A DNA stretch of 64,000 nt from Aldehydirespirator sp965220645. GTDB taxonomy: Bacteria > Actinomycetota > Acidimicrobiia > Acidimicrobiales > Aldehydirespiratoraceae. The notes below the pieces were generated by a model. The model saw only the letters and a program-made list of their open reading frames with translations. It made no database searches and was not told the DNA's origin. Location of the stretch: assembly GCA_965220645.1 (NCBI GenBank), contig OZ244836.1, positions 2,418,001 through 2,482,000 on the forward strand. Reading direction: 5' to 3'. The position numbers were made by a program, and so were the translations under genes. Of this stretch, positions 25,299 to 33,737 are shown piece by piece (position 1 is the first letter of the stretch; the number at the start of each line of letters is the position of its first letter).

Positions 25299-25341
25299 AT
25301 GATGCCTCAGGCGCCGAGTTCATCACCGAAGGAGCGTAGCC

Positions 25342-26529
25342 GTGCGACCAGGGACGACACTTCCGAGACGCCCTTGCCGGGTCTCCGCACGATCATCGTG
25401 GAGCCGCGGCTTGACGCTGGCCGCTGTCCTGTCCACGGCGGCCCTGGGAACATCGGCCTGCTCGGGAGACCCTTCGACCGGGCAGGCCGACCCGGACACG
25501 GCCGGTGGGGCGCCTTCGATCCTGGTCACCACCGGCATCTGGGCCGACGTAGTAGCCAATGTGGCCTGTGGCGGGCTGGCCGAGGTGAACACCATCATCC
25601 CGGTCGGCGGTGATCCGCACGGATACGAGCCTTCGCTGCAGGACACCGAGCGCATGGCGAACGCCTCGCTCGTGGTGGCCAACGGCCTCGAACTGGAGGA
25701 GCGCCTGGAGGACACTCTCGAAGTGGTGGCGGAATCCGGCACTCCGGTATTCGAGTTCGCCGAGGGCATGGACCCCATCCCGTTCAGACTCGAGTCCCCG
25801 GGCCACGACAACGACGAAGGCCACGACAACGACGAAGGCCACGACAACGACGAAGGCCACGACAACGACGAAGGCCACGACAACGACGAAGGCCACGACA
25901 ACGACGAAGGCCACGACAACGACGAAGGCCACGACAACGACGAAGGCCACGACAACGACGAAGGCCACGACGACGACGAAGGCCACGACCATGGCGGCGG
26001 GAGCGACCCCCACGTGTGGTTCGACCCCCACCGGGTGTCGGAGGCGCTTCCGGACCTCGCCCTAGTGCTGACGAGGGACGTAGGCCTCGATCCGGCCGCG
26101 GTCGAAGCATGCCTGGCCGGCTATGCAGCCGAGTTGGAGGCCGTCGATGCTGAGATCGCGGCCAAGGTCGAGCAGCTCCCCGCCGCGAGCCGAAAGCTCA
26201 TCACCAACCACGAGGCGCTCGGATACTTCGCCGACCGCTACGCATTCGAGGTGATCGGGACGGTCATCCCGACCCCATCGAGCATGGCGCAGGCCAGCCC
26301 GGCCCAGCTCGAGGAACTGGCCGAGATCATCGAGCACGAGGGAATCAATGCCATCTTCGCCGAGACCCTGCACTCCGTAGACGACGTGGAGGCGCTGGCC
26401 GCCCGCGTCGGCGATGTCGACGTGGTGACGCTCTACACCGGCAGCCTCGGCCCCCCCGGCAGCGGGGCCGAGACCTACATCGGTTTCCTGCGCACCAATG
26501 CCGATCTGATCGTCGACGCCCTCGGCTGA
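25342..26529 (+). CDS. znuA: Zinc ABC transporter substrate-binding lipoprotein, ZnuA-like
   Basis: 395 residues from a GTG start with AAGGAG upstream. Lipoprotein signal peptide with the lipobox LGTSAC. The cluster-9 metal ligands are visible: His in GGDPHGYEPS, His in DPHVWFDPHR, His in ITNHEALGYFADRY, and the acidic ligand region FAETLHS. Between the first two ligands lies a long metal-binding loop of ten hexapeptides (nine GHDNDE and one GHDDDE), far longer and more regular than usual His-rich loops. Followed by the permease gene; the ATPase is probably the one at 11806-12693. Confidence 0.94.
   Translation: MRPGTTLPRRPCRVSARSSWSRGLTLAAVLSTAALGTSACSGDPSTGQADPDTAGGAPSILVTTGIWADVVANVACGGLAEVNTIIPVGGDPHGYEPSLQDTERMANASLVVANGLELEERLEDTLEVVAESGTPVFEFAEGMDPIPFRLESPGHDNDEGHDNDEGHDNDEGHDNDEGHDNDEGHDNDEGHDNDEGHDNDEGHDNDEGHDDDEGHDHGGGSDPHVWFDPHRVSEALPDLALVLTRDVGLDPAAVEACLAGYAAELEAVDAEIAAKVEQLPAASRKLITNHEALGYFADRYAFEVIGTVIPTPSSMAQASPAQLEELAEIIEHEGINAIFAETLHSVDDVEALAARVGDVDVVTLYTGSLGPPGSGAETYIGFLRTNADLIVDALG
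25801..25980 (+). repeat. 18-bp tandem repeat, ten copies, coding for metal-binding loop
   Basis: Ten units of GGCCACGACAACGACGAA; the last has one base change (GACAAC to GACGAC). Nine are identical at DNA level, which implies recent expansion by slippage. The array changes loop length in steps of six residues without shifting frame. Confidence 0.97.
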
Positions 26530-26550
26530 GCCGGGCTGGACCATCCCACC

Positions 26551-27438
26551 ATGGAGTTCCTGACCGACCCGGTGGCGTGGTGGATCGAACCGTTCACGTC
26601 CAACGTCTTCATGCAGCGAGCCCTCTACGCGGGCCTGCTGGTCGTGCTCACCACCTCCGTCGTAGGGACGTGGGTGGTGCTGAGGGGTATGAGCTTCCTC
26701 GGCGACGCCTTGGCCCACGGCGTGCTGCCCGGCATCGCGGTGGCCTTCATCATCGGGGTGGACACCACCATCGGCGCCTTCGTCGCGGCGATCGCCATGG
26801 TGTGGGGCATCAACATGATCCGCAGCCACTCGCCGCTCCCCGAGGACACCTCGATAGGGGTGCTGTTCGTCGGGTTCCTGGCGCTGGCCGTGGCCATCAT
26901 GTCCAGCTCGTCGGGCGCGTACACCGGTGACCTCAACCGGTTCCTGTTCGGGTCCATCACCGGGGTCGACTCGAGCGACCTCCGCCGCCAAGCCGTGGCG
27001 GCGGTCATCTCGCTCGGCGGCGTGACCGTGTTCTACCGAGCGTTCCTGGTGATGACGTTCGACCACGCCCAGGCCCAGGTGCTCGGCCTTCGGCCCCGCC
27101 TCGCACACGGAGTGCTGCTCGTGCTGCTGGCCACATCGATCATCGCATCGTTCGAGGCGGTCGGGAACCTGCTGGTATTCGCCTTCCTGATCGCCCCGCC
27201 GGCCACCGCAGTGCTGCTGGTGCGGCGGGTTCCCCGCATCATGGCCACCGCGGCCGCGGTCGGGACCGTGTCCACAGTGGCCGGGCTGCTGGCCAGCTAT
27301 CACTTCGACACCGCGGCCGGGGCCACGATGGCGCTGGCCACGGTTGTGGTTTTCCTGGCAGTGCTCACCGTCAAGGCGACGCTCAACGCGGTGGGCGGGC
27401 ACCGCGGGCATTCTCACGCCCCCGCAACGGCGTCCTGA
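26551..27438 (+). CDS. znuB: Zinc ABC transporter permease, ZnuB-like
   Basis: 295 residues with about eight hydrophobic segments, typical of the cluster-9 permease family. The conserved LRGMSFLGDALAHGVLPGIA follows the second hydrophobic segment, and the coupling region QVLGLRPRLAHG contacts the ATPase. A short His-containing tail (GHRGHSHAP) adds to the metal-binding features of the locus. It lies 21 bases after znuA and lacks an adjacent ATPase gene. Confidence 0.93.
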   Translation: MEFLTDPVAWWIEPFTSNVFMQRALYAGLLVVLTTSVVGTWVVLRGMSFLGDALAHGVLPGIAVAFIIGVDTTIGAFVAAIAMVWGINMIRSHSPLPEDTSIGVLFVGFLALAVAIMSSSSGAYTGDLNRFLFGSITGVDSSDLRRQAVAAVISLGGVTVFYRAFLVMTFDHAQAQVLGLRPRLAHGVLLVLLATSIIASFEAVGNLLVFAFLIAPPATAVLLVRRVPRIMATAAAVGTVSTVAGLLASYHFDTAAGATMALATVVVFLAVLTVKATLNAVGGHRGHSHAPATAS

Positions 27439-27461
27439 CAGTCCCCCGGCCAGTTCTGGAG

Positions 27462-28901
27462 CTAGCCGCCCGGCTCGTCGGGGCAGTCCATGGCGATCTC
27501 GCGGCCGACGGCGCGGGCCGCATCCGAGATCTCGATGCGTTCCGCGTCGAAGTTCTTGCCCCGGGTCGCGTCGAGCGCCAGCCGTGACGTCGTGCCCAGC
27601 TTGTCCGCCGACGGGTCGAGGGCACTGCCGGGCAGACCCTCGACCACGATCATGTCCTGCGCAGGCTGAAAGTGCGTGGCGAGGGCCCAGAGCACTTCTT
27701 CGTCCCTGGTGATGTCGACATCCGCGTCGACGGCAACCGCCGTCTTCAGGTACGGGTCCCAGCCGAGAAGCCCCAGCAGCGCCTGGCGGGCCTCGCCGGG
27801 CCGACGCTCGTCAACCGCGACGTAGCAGTGGAAGTGCGTGCCCGAGCGGGGGTAGTGCACCGCGACGACCGATCCGAAGCGGTCCTTCAGCTTGGCAATC
27901 ATCTCTGCCTCTCGGGGGACGCGCCCGAGGTTGAGATGCTCGTGAGAGTTCCCGCCGACCACATCAAGCCAAACGGCGTCCTTGCGCTGCATGACCGCGC
28001 ACACGTCGATGCGGTTGCGGGTCGAGCGATCCGACGAGTACCCGGAGAACTCGCCGAATGGACCCTCGTCCTCGTCCGCGGCAGGATCGATCTCTCCCTC
28101 GAGAACAACCTCGGCCGCCGCTGGAACGCGGAGGCCGTGCGTGGGCGTGCGCACAACCTCGAGCGGCTCTCCCAAGAGTCCACCCGCGATCTCGCGCTCG
28201 TCAACGCCGAAGGCAACCCGAGCCGATGCAGCCAGCATGAACAGCGGGTGGGCGCCGATGACCATGGCCACAGGCAGCCGCTTGCCTGACGCAGCCGCGT
28301 CCTGCAGGAGGCGCCACAGGTCACCCCGGGAGTGGAGGCTCGTGCCGAGCGACGTGGGCGAGGCCACCACTGAACGGTGGTAGCTCAAGTTGCCCCGTTC
28401 ACCCTCGGCATCTTCGGCCACCACGACCCCGCTCGTGATGTAGGGGCCGCGATCGGTCTCGAAATGCGTCAACAGCGGCAGGTCTGCGAGATCGACGCGG
28501 TCGCCGACGTCGACCCGGTCCGTGATCGCTCCATCGTCGACCTCGGCTACCGGCAAAGCCCCCGCGGCCAGCTGCTGGTACCTGTCGTGGAGCTCGCCCG
28601 GTCGGGCGTCCAGCATCCGCTCGATGCGAGCGCGGGATGCGAACAGGTTCGTAACGACTTCGCGGTCAGCACCCTCTACTCGGGGGAAGCGCAGCAGCGG
28701 ATGTTGGCCGCGTTCGGCCAACTCCCACACGACCGCGGTGATGTCCTGGTCCAGCGAGACCGGCCGATCGACGGTGTACACGTCGGCCGGGTGCGCGACC
28801 TGGTAGTCACGGAGGAAGTCCTGGAGGCCCTGGCCGGTCACAGTGGCCGCGGCCTGTATTTCCCGCTCTTGTTCGCTGCGCTCACGGGCCGCTCGGGCCA
28901 C
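27462..28901 (-). CDS. UbiD-family (de)carboxylase
   Basis: About 460-479 residues. Prenyl-FMN-dependent decarboxylase family: LQDFLRDYQ near the start, VVASPTSLGTSLHSRGDLWR and GAHPLFMLAAS in the FMN/metal region, and the conserved Glu-rich PFGEFSGYSSD. It may act on an aromatic or heteroaromatic acid, and the amidohydrolase upstream on the same strand fits ring-acid metabolism. The start is uncertain. The longest frame begins at a GTG inside the 38-bp dispersed repeat and reads MARAARERSEQER; a GTG at 28841 just before TGQGLQDFL is more likely. No UbiX-type flavin prenyltransferase gene is seen in the window. Confidence 0.85.
   Translation of the reverse strand: MARAARERSEQEREIQAAATVTGQGLQDFLRDYQVAHPADVYTVDRPVSLDQDITAVVWELAERGQHPLLRFPRVEGADREVVTNLFASRARIERMLDARPGELHDRYQQLAAGALPVAEVDDGAITDRVDVGDRVDLADLPLLTHFETDRGPYITSGVVVAEDAEGERGNLSYHRSVVASPTSLGTSLHSRGDLWRLLQDAAASGKRLPVAMVIGAHPLFMLAASARVAFGVDEREIAGGLLGEPLEVVRTPTHGLRVPAAAEVVLEGEIDPAADEDEGPFGEFSGYSSDRSTRNRIDVCAVMQRKDAVWLDVVGGNSHEHLNLGRVPREAEMIAKLKDRFGSVVAVHYPRSGTHFHCYVAVDERRPGEARQALLGLLGWDPYLKTAVAVDADVDITRDEEVLWALATHFQPAQDMIVVEGLPGSALDPSADKLGTTSRLALDATRGKNFDAERIEISDAARAVGREIAMDCPDEPGG
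28862..28899 (-). repeat. Dispersed 38-bp repeat (copy 3)
   Basis: Single copy of the core, at the 5' end of the ubiD-like frame and after the amidohydrolase gene. It differs from the ppc copies by a few bases. The flank GCGAGGCCGT is shared with the copies at 10446 and 58139, so the element is longer than 38 bp. Confidence 0.9.
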
Positions 28902-28958
28902 GGCCTCGCTCGGTGCTTCGCGAGAGTCATGATCAACTGCTGCCGACCCGCTCGGCCT

Positions 28959-29879
28959 CTAGTCGGTCGGCGTGCCGAAGCTGCCGTCCGCCAGTTGCTG
29001 CTTGGCGTGCTCGACCGTGGCAGGAGGAGCAGTCGGTGTGATGCCGACCAGTCGGGCAATGTTGTTGCCCATGTAGTCCTCCAGCTGATCCTCGCTGGCG
29101 TTGATGCCCTGGGGCGCGTCATGGCACAGGACTTCGAGATGAGTCAGCCACATGCCCGGGTCGTTCGGGGGCGAGTCGGTGCCGAACACGAGGCGGTCCC
29201 GCGGCATCTCCTTGGCGAATTCGACGATGCGGGACTGCAGCAGCCAGCCGGACTCGCCGTACACGTTGGGGGAGTCCATGATCATCCAGAACGCCTCGAA
29301 GCAGTAGACGCCCCCGGTCTGAACGCCGAAGTGCCCGATGATGAAGTTCACGTTCGTGAACTCGCGAATGATGGGGTAGAACTGCGTCGGGATCGAGTAC
29401 GGGCCGTCACCGGTGTGGATCAGGACGACGACACCGAGTTCGTCACACTTGCGCATGGCCGGGCGCAGCCAGTCAAGCGCTCGATCAGGCCGGTAGGCGT
29501 GCATGTTGGCGTGCAGCTTGAGCATCTTGAAGCCGTACTCCTTCACATGGAACTCAAGCTCTGCCGCCCCGTTCTCAGGACCGAAGCGCGGGTTGTAGTT
29601 GAAGTTGCCGATGAAGCGGTCCGGGTACCGCTGGGTGAGCTCGGCCACGTAGGCCATGTAGTCGCGGATGCCCTCACGGCCGGAGCGTCCACCGTCGCGC
29701 CACGCTGTGTTGCCCGGAGGGGGCTGGATGAAGCCCATGTCGATGCGGCGCGGCTTGCCGTTGATCCAGTAGGGCCCGTCCATCATCTCGAGCATGCGCT
29801 CGCCCGTGAACGGTTCACCGGTGTGGCGCCAGGCCTCGTCCACGATGTTGGTGGGATGTAGGTGGGTGTCGATGATCAT
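28959..29879 (-). CDS. Amidohydrolase-2 family protein
   Basis: 306 residues. TIM-barrel metal-dependent hydrolase or decarboxylase with an intact beta-1 motif (MIIDTHLHP), a His in VVLIHTGDGP, a His in NFIIGHFG, and the catalytic Asp in LVFGTDSPPND. Similar enzymes decarboxylate or hydrolyse aromatic acids. It lies between the CobW-type gene (20 bases upstream) and the UbiD gene on the same strand, so the three plus the NYN gene may be one transcript. Confidence 0.87.
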   Translation of the reverse strand: MIIDTHLHPTNIVDEAWRHTGEPFTGERMLEMMDGPYWINGKPRRIDMGFIQPPPGNTAWRDGGRSGREGIRDYMAYVAELTQRYPDRFIGNFNYNPRFGPENGAAELEFHVKEYGFKMLKLHANMHAYRPDRALDWLRPAMRKCDELGVVVLIHTGDGPYSIPTQFYPIIREFTNVNFIIGHFGVQTGGVYCFEAFWMIMDSPNVYGESGWLLQSRIVEFAKEMPRDRLVFGTDSPPNDPGMWLTHLEVLCHDAPQGINASEDQLEDYMGNNIARLVGITPTAPPATVEHAKQQLADGSFGTPTD

Positions 29880-29899
29880 GTCGATGGCTCCTTATCTCG

Positions 29900-30928
29900 T
29901 CATGCCACGGGCGCCTTGCGCCGTGCGTCCACAGCGCAGCTCTGGAGGCGACCCGCCAACTCTTCCCGATTGAGGTTCTTGCCGATGAAGACCGCCCTGC
30001 TGTCGCGATGCGGGCCCTCCCAACGGTCGAGGTCATGGATCTCGAAGATCCGGTGCACGCCTTGCAGAGCGACCCGCCGATCATTCCCCGCCACGGCCAG
30101 CACTCCCTTCCACCGCAGGAGGTCGGCGCCATAGTCGGCCGCGATCTCGCGGGCAGCCGCCTCCACCCGCTCCCGGTCGAGTTCCCCGGCGATCCTCACG
30201 GAGCAGGTCTCCACGTCGGGGTCGTGGCTGTGCACATAGTGGTCCTCAAGGAACGACGGCTCGTTTGCGGCTCGCTGCGACACTTCGAACGCCTGGATGC
30301 CCAAGATGGCGTCCAGGTTCACCTCCGCATAAGTCGACCGGTCGATCGCCGAGCGTTGGTTGAACTTCCTGATGCGACGCTCGACCCGCTCGACCGTGTC
30401 GTGATCGACCAGGTCGACCTTGTTCACGATGATGCGGTCCGCGCTGACGATCTGGTCGACCGCCTGGCTGTTGATCCCGTCATAGCGCACATCGTCAAGG
30501 TGCTGCTCGATGTGCTTCGAGTCGATCAGCGTGACGATGGCGTCCAGAGCCACCTGCTCGAGGACCGCGTCATCCACGAAGAAGGCCTGGGCGACAGGCA
30601 TCGGATCGGCGAGACCGCTGGTCTCAACAAGGATGTAGTCGATGCGGTCACGGCGGTTCATCAGCCTTCGAATCACATCCAGCAGGTCGCCGCGGACGGA
30701 CGCGATGCAGCAGATGCAGCCGTTGCTCATCTCATAGATCTCCTCCTCGGAGGAGACGACCAAGTCGGAGTCGATGCTGATCTCGCCGAACTCGTTCTCG
30801 ATGATGGCGATGCGCTTGCCGTGGTTCTCGCGCAGGATGTGGTTGAGCAGCGTCGTCTTTCCTGATCCGAGGAAGCCGGTCAGGATGGTGACCGGCAGCT
30901 TCGCCCTTTGACGGACGGCTGCCGTCAT
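29900..30928 (-). CDS. CobW/COG0523-family GTPase (metal chaperone)
   Basis: 342 residues. P-loop GFLGSGKTTLLNH, the family metal motif GCICC (NGCICCIASVRGD), Walker B LVETSGLADP, and guanine specificity motif NKVD. The C-terminal CobW domain is present. Members deliver zinc or other metals to client enzymes. Here the next gene encodes an amidohydrolase-2 protein, a plausible zinc client. It overlaps the NYN gene by 4 bases (ATGA). Confidence 0.92.
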   Translation of the reverse strand: MTAAVRQRAKLPVTILTGFLGSGKTTLLNHILRENHGKRIAIIENEFGEISIDSDLVVSSEEEIYEMSNGCICCIASVRGDLLDVIRRLMNRRDRIDYILVETSGLADPMPVAQAFFVDDAVLEQVALDAIVTLIDSKHIEQHLDDVRYDGINSQAVDQIVSADRIIVNKVDLVDHDTVERVERRIRKFNQRSAIDRSTYAEVNLDAILGIQAFEVSQRAANEPSFLEDHYVHSHDPDVETCSVRIAGELDRERVEAAAREIAADYGADLLRWKGVLAVAGNDRRVALQGVHRIFEIHDLDRWEGPHRDSRAVFIGKNLNREELAGRLQSCAVDARRKAPVA

Positions 30929-31761
30929 CGACCCTCCGAGTCCGACGGCCAGTCCTGGACTTCCTGGTCGATGCGGTTCCAGAAGGCTTGGCGAACAGCC
31001 CTCCGGAGGCGGTCCTGACCTCGCAGGCTTCCGCCGATCACGTTCTCCACCGCATAGAGCAGGTCGCCGTCCAGGGACTCCGGTATGCGCGGGCGCTGGT
31101 CGAGCAAGGCGTCGAATTCGTCGTCGCTGGCCCGGTAGAGCCAGCTCTCGGCGAACTCAGCCGCGGCCGAGGCCACCGAGTCGACCGGATCGTAGGTGTC
31201 GGAGGCGGCGTCGTCGGGAGTGCGCCGGCGCCTGATGAACCTGGACAGGTCGTCCTTGGTCAACTTGATCACTTCGTCCGCTTCGGTGATCAGGCCAGCG
31301 GGCGGATCCCCCCGCTCGTCACGCGACGCGATGCTTATCAGGGTCACGCGCACTCCAAGGTCTTGGACCTCTCTCACGCAGTCGAGGAGGTCCTCGTCGG
31401 CCGACAACAGGAAGGCGTCGCAGATGGCCCGCTCACGAGCCAACGTGGACAAGTCGCGCCTGATCGCGTCAGCCAGCGAGGACTGCACATCCTGGGCAGC
31501 GCCGGTCTGGAGGCGCAACTTCATATTGGGCAGCGTCGCCACGAGCTGCTGGGCCGGGGTTGGCACACCGTCGCCGGAGGTGTCGTACCAGTAGGTGCGA
31601 AGTGGCTGGAGATCGCACACGTCACTGGCGAGGCCGATCAGGAAGTCGTTGGCGCCGAGTCCGTAGAGAAGGATCTCCTGGCGCTCGGGGCTGTTGCAGC
31701 ACAACATGCCGCCCTCTGTGTAGAGGTACTCAGCGTCAACGAATATTGCGTAGCGGTCCAT
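30925..31761 (-). CDS. NYN-domain (PIN-like) protein
   Basis: 278 residues from the ATG at 31761. The N-terminal 170 residues have the NYN/LabA fold: YAIFVDAEYLY with the first catalytic Asp, TYWYDTSGDG, and DAFLLSADEDLLDCVREVQD with the second acidic cluster, then GVRVTLISI. It should be a metal-dependent RNase-like protein. The C-terminal 100 residues are helical and unrecognised. Its stop overlaps the start of the CobW gene. The longer frame up to 31827 would add a Gly/Arg-rich stretch without a ribosome site. Confidence 0.85.
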   Translation of the reverse strand: MDRYAIFVDAEYLYTEGGMLCCNSPERQEILLYGLGANDFLIGLASDVCDLQPLRTYWYDTSGDGVPTPAQQLVATLPNMKLRLQTGAAQDVQSSLADAIRRDLSTLARERAICDAFLLSADEDLLDCVREVQDLGVRVTLISIASRDERGDPPAGLITEADEVIKLTKDDLSRFIRRRRTPDDAASDTYDPVDSVASAAAEFAESWLYRASDDEFDALLDQRPRIPESLDGDLLYAVENVIGGSLRGQDRLRRAVRQAFWNRIDQEVQDWPSDSEGR

Positions 31762-31876
31762 GGCGGCGCCACCCCCTACATCAGCGCGACGTCCGGCCGC
31801 ACCCCGCGCTGTTGGGCGGGGATCCAAAGGGTCTCTGAAGTCTAGCTTCCACCCTTTGCGATCCCTGCATCCAGCG

Positions 31877-31953
31877 TGGTACGCCCCCTGGGACTCGAAC
31901 CCAGAACCTGCGGATTAAGAGTCCGTTGCTCTGCCAAATTGAGCTAGAGGCGC
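31877..31953 (-). tRNA. tRNA-Lys (CTT)
   Basis: Full cloverleaf on the minus strand: acceptor GCGCCTC / GGGGCGT, anticodon loop CTCTTAA, T-arm CTGGGTTCGAGTCCCAG, and an encoded CCA. Confidence 0.95.
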
Positions 31954-32039
31954 TCGGTGAGCCCCCCACGATAGCGCTATGCGAATGCTCAAGCGCCGTG
32001 GGAAGATTCCCGCCCCACCGCACGGGCAGGGCGGGTGCG

Positions 32040-32114
32040 GGTGACCGAGGGGACTTGAACCCCCGACCTCCGGGACCACAACCCGGCGCTCTAACCGACT
32101 GAGCTACGGCCACC
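32040..32114 (-). tRNA. tRNA-His (GTG)
   Basis: Minus strand, acceptor GTGGCCG / CGGTCAC, anticodon loop TTGTGGT. The genome encodes G at -1 and C at 73, the identity pair of tRNA-His. CCA is not encoded. Confidence 0.95.
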
Positions 32115-32181
32115 ACGACCGCCGAAGCGGGCACGTCACAGCCTACCGACCAGCACCCGCGGGTGGCGGTAGCATTGGTCT

Positions 32182-32255
32182 GCCCCCGTAGCTCAACTGG
32201 ATAGAGCGGAGGGTTTCTACCCCTCAGGTTGCGGGTTCGAGTCCTGTCGGGGGTG
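32182..32255 (+). tRNA. tRNA-Arg (TCT)
   Basis: Acceptor GCCCCCG / CGGGGGT, anticodon loop TTTCTAC, T-loop TTCGAGT, discriminator G. CCA is not fully encoded. Confidence 0.94.
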
Positions 32256-32276
32256 CATTCGCGTCCTGCGCTCGAC

Positions 32277-33581
32277 TCAGAACTGAGCCTGCTCGGTGCT
32301 GCCTTCGAGTGCGAGGGTGGACGCGGTGCCCCCGGAGATCACCGTCGCCACCTGATCGAAGTATCCGGCACCGACCTCGCGCTGGTGGCGGGTGGCGGTG
32401 TAGCCGACGTTCTCCATAGCCATCTCGCCCTGCTGGAGCGCCACGTACGCCGGCATGTCGTCGGACTGGTAGCCGTACGCCAACTCGAACGCCGACGCGT
32501 TCAGCGCATGCCACCCGGCGAGCGTGATGAACTGGAATGCGTAGCCCATGGCGCCCAACTCCTTCTGGAACACCGCAATCTGCGCGTCGTCGAGGTGCGC
32601 ACGCCAGTTGAACGAGGGCGAGCAGTTGTAGGCCAACATCTTGTCCGGGTACACCGCGTGTATGGCCTCGGCAAACTCTGAGGCCTCGTCGAGATCGGGG
32701 GTGGAGGTCTCGCACCACAGCAGGTCGCAGTAGGGCGCATAGGCGAGGCCGCGCTGGATGGGCGCCTCCAGTCCGGGTGCAGTCACGTAGAACCCTTCCG
32801 CGGTGCGCTCGCCCGTGAGCCGGGCTCGGTCCCGGCTGTCGATGTCGCTGGTGATGAGGCTGGCGCTCAGCGCGTCGGTGCGGGCGACTACGACGGTGTC
32901 GACCCCCATGACATCCGCAGCCAGCCTGGCCGCCCTCAGCGTCGAGAGATGCTGCGCGGTCGGCACCAGCACCTTCCCGCCCATGTGGCCGCACTTCTTG
33001 GCCGAGCTGAGCTGATCCTCAAAATGAACCCCAGCCGCGCCGGACTCGATCATGGCCTTCATCAACTCGAAGGCGTTGAGCGGCCCTCCGAAGCCTGCCT
33101 CGGCATCGGCCACGATCGGCAGCATGTAGTCACGGCTCGGGTTGCCCTCGGTCTCGCTCCACTCGATCTGGTCTGCCCTCCTCAGCGCGTTGTTGAGGCG
33201 CGCAACCAGCGACGGGACGGAGTCGGCCGGGTAGAGAGACTGGTCGGGATAGACCTGCCCGGCGAGATTGGCGTCGCCCGCCACCTGCCAGCCCGACAGG
33301 TACAGGGCGGGCAGCCCTGCCTTGGCGAACTGGATCGCCTGCCCGCCGGTCATGGCGCCCAGAGCGTGCACGTAGTCCATGTCGTGCAGGCGCTGCCAGA
33401 GCTTGCCCGCGCCGGCCCGGGCCAGCGTGCACTCGGGCATCACCGAGCCTCGCAAGCGGACCACTTCGGCTGCGGTGTAGTCGCGCTGCACTCCGTGCCA
33501 GCGGGGGTTGTTCGCCCAGTCGGCCTCCAGAGCCTCCACCTGGCGAGCGAAGCTCGGACTGGCGTTCGTCGCATTCACCAT
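32277..33581 (-). CDS. aceA: Isocitrate lyase
   Basis: 434 residues from the ATG at 33581, preceded by AGGAGG. Splits isocitrate to glyoxylate and succinate in the glyoxylate shunt. The active-site signature is KKCGHMGGKVL; further conserved segments are WQVAGDANLAG, IVADAEAGFGG and FNWRAHLDD. Length fits the short bacterial ICL1 type. It is divergent from the RamB-like regulator gene. Malate synthase is not in the window. It would support growth on acetate or the acyl-CoA catabolism encoded nearby. Confidence 0.96.
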   Translation of the reverse strand: MVNATNASPSFARQVEALEADWANNPRWHGVQRDYTAAEVVRLRGSVMPECTLARAGAGKLWQRLHDMDYVHALGAMTGGQAIQFAKAGLPALYLSGWQVAGDANLAGQVYPDQSLYPADSVPSLVARLNNALRRADQIEWSETEGNPSRDYMLPIVADAEAGFGGPLNAFELMKAMIESGAAGVHFEDQLSSAKKCGHMGGKVLVPTAQHLSTLRAARLAADVMGVDTVVVARTDALSASLITSDIDSRDRARLTGERTAEGFYVTAPGLEAPIQRGLAYAPYCDLLWCETSTPDLDEASEFAEAIHAVYPDKMLAYNCSPSFNWRAHLDDAQIAVFQKELGAMGYAFQFITLAGWHALNASAFELAYGYQSDDMPAYVALQQGEMAMENVGYTATRHQREVGAGYFDQVATVISGGTASTLALEGSTEQAQF

Positions 33582-33737
33582 CGGTAACCCTCCTGGTTGA
33601 GCGATACGGCTCCGGCCGCGGCCCGCGGGCCAGCGCCACCGCCAATCCTCGTCACGTTTGTTCACACATGCCGGAATCTGCACTCCGGAGAAGCATCCAA
33701 GTTGTTGTCTGGCACAAGTTCTGTCATTCTTTCGGAC
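33582..33737. promoter_or_regulatory. Control region between aceA and the RamB-like gene
   Basis: Holds two direct CAAGTT repeats (33698-33703 and 33715-33720), each followed within 3 bases by GTC and 17 bases apart, and an inverted repeat CCGGA-N8-TCCGG (33671-33688). These are candidates for binding of the adjacent regulator. No match to a known RamB site was established. Confidence 0.4.

Noticed and set aside
25801..25980. Considered as a CRISPR-like array
   Set aside because: Units are contiguous with no spacers and encode an in-frame metal-binding loop.
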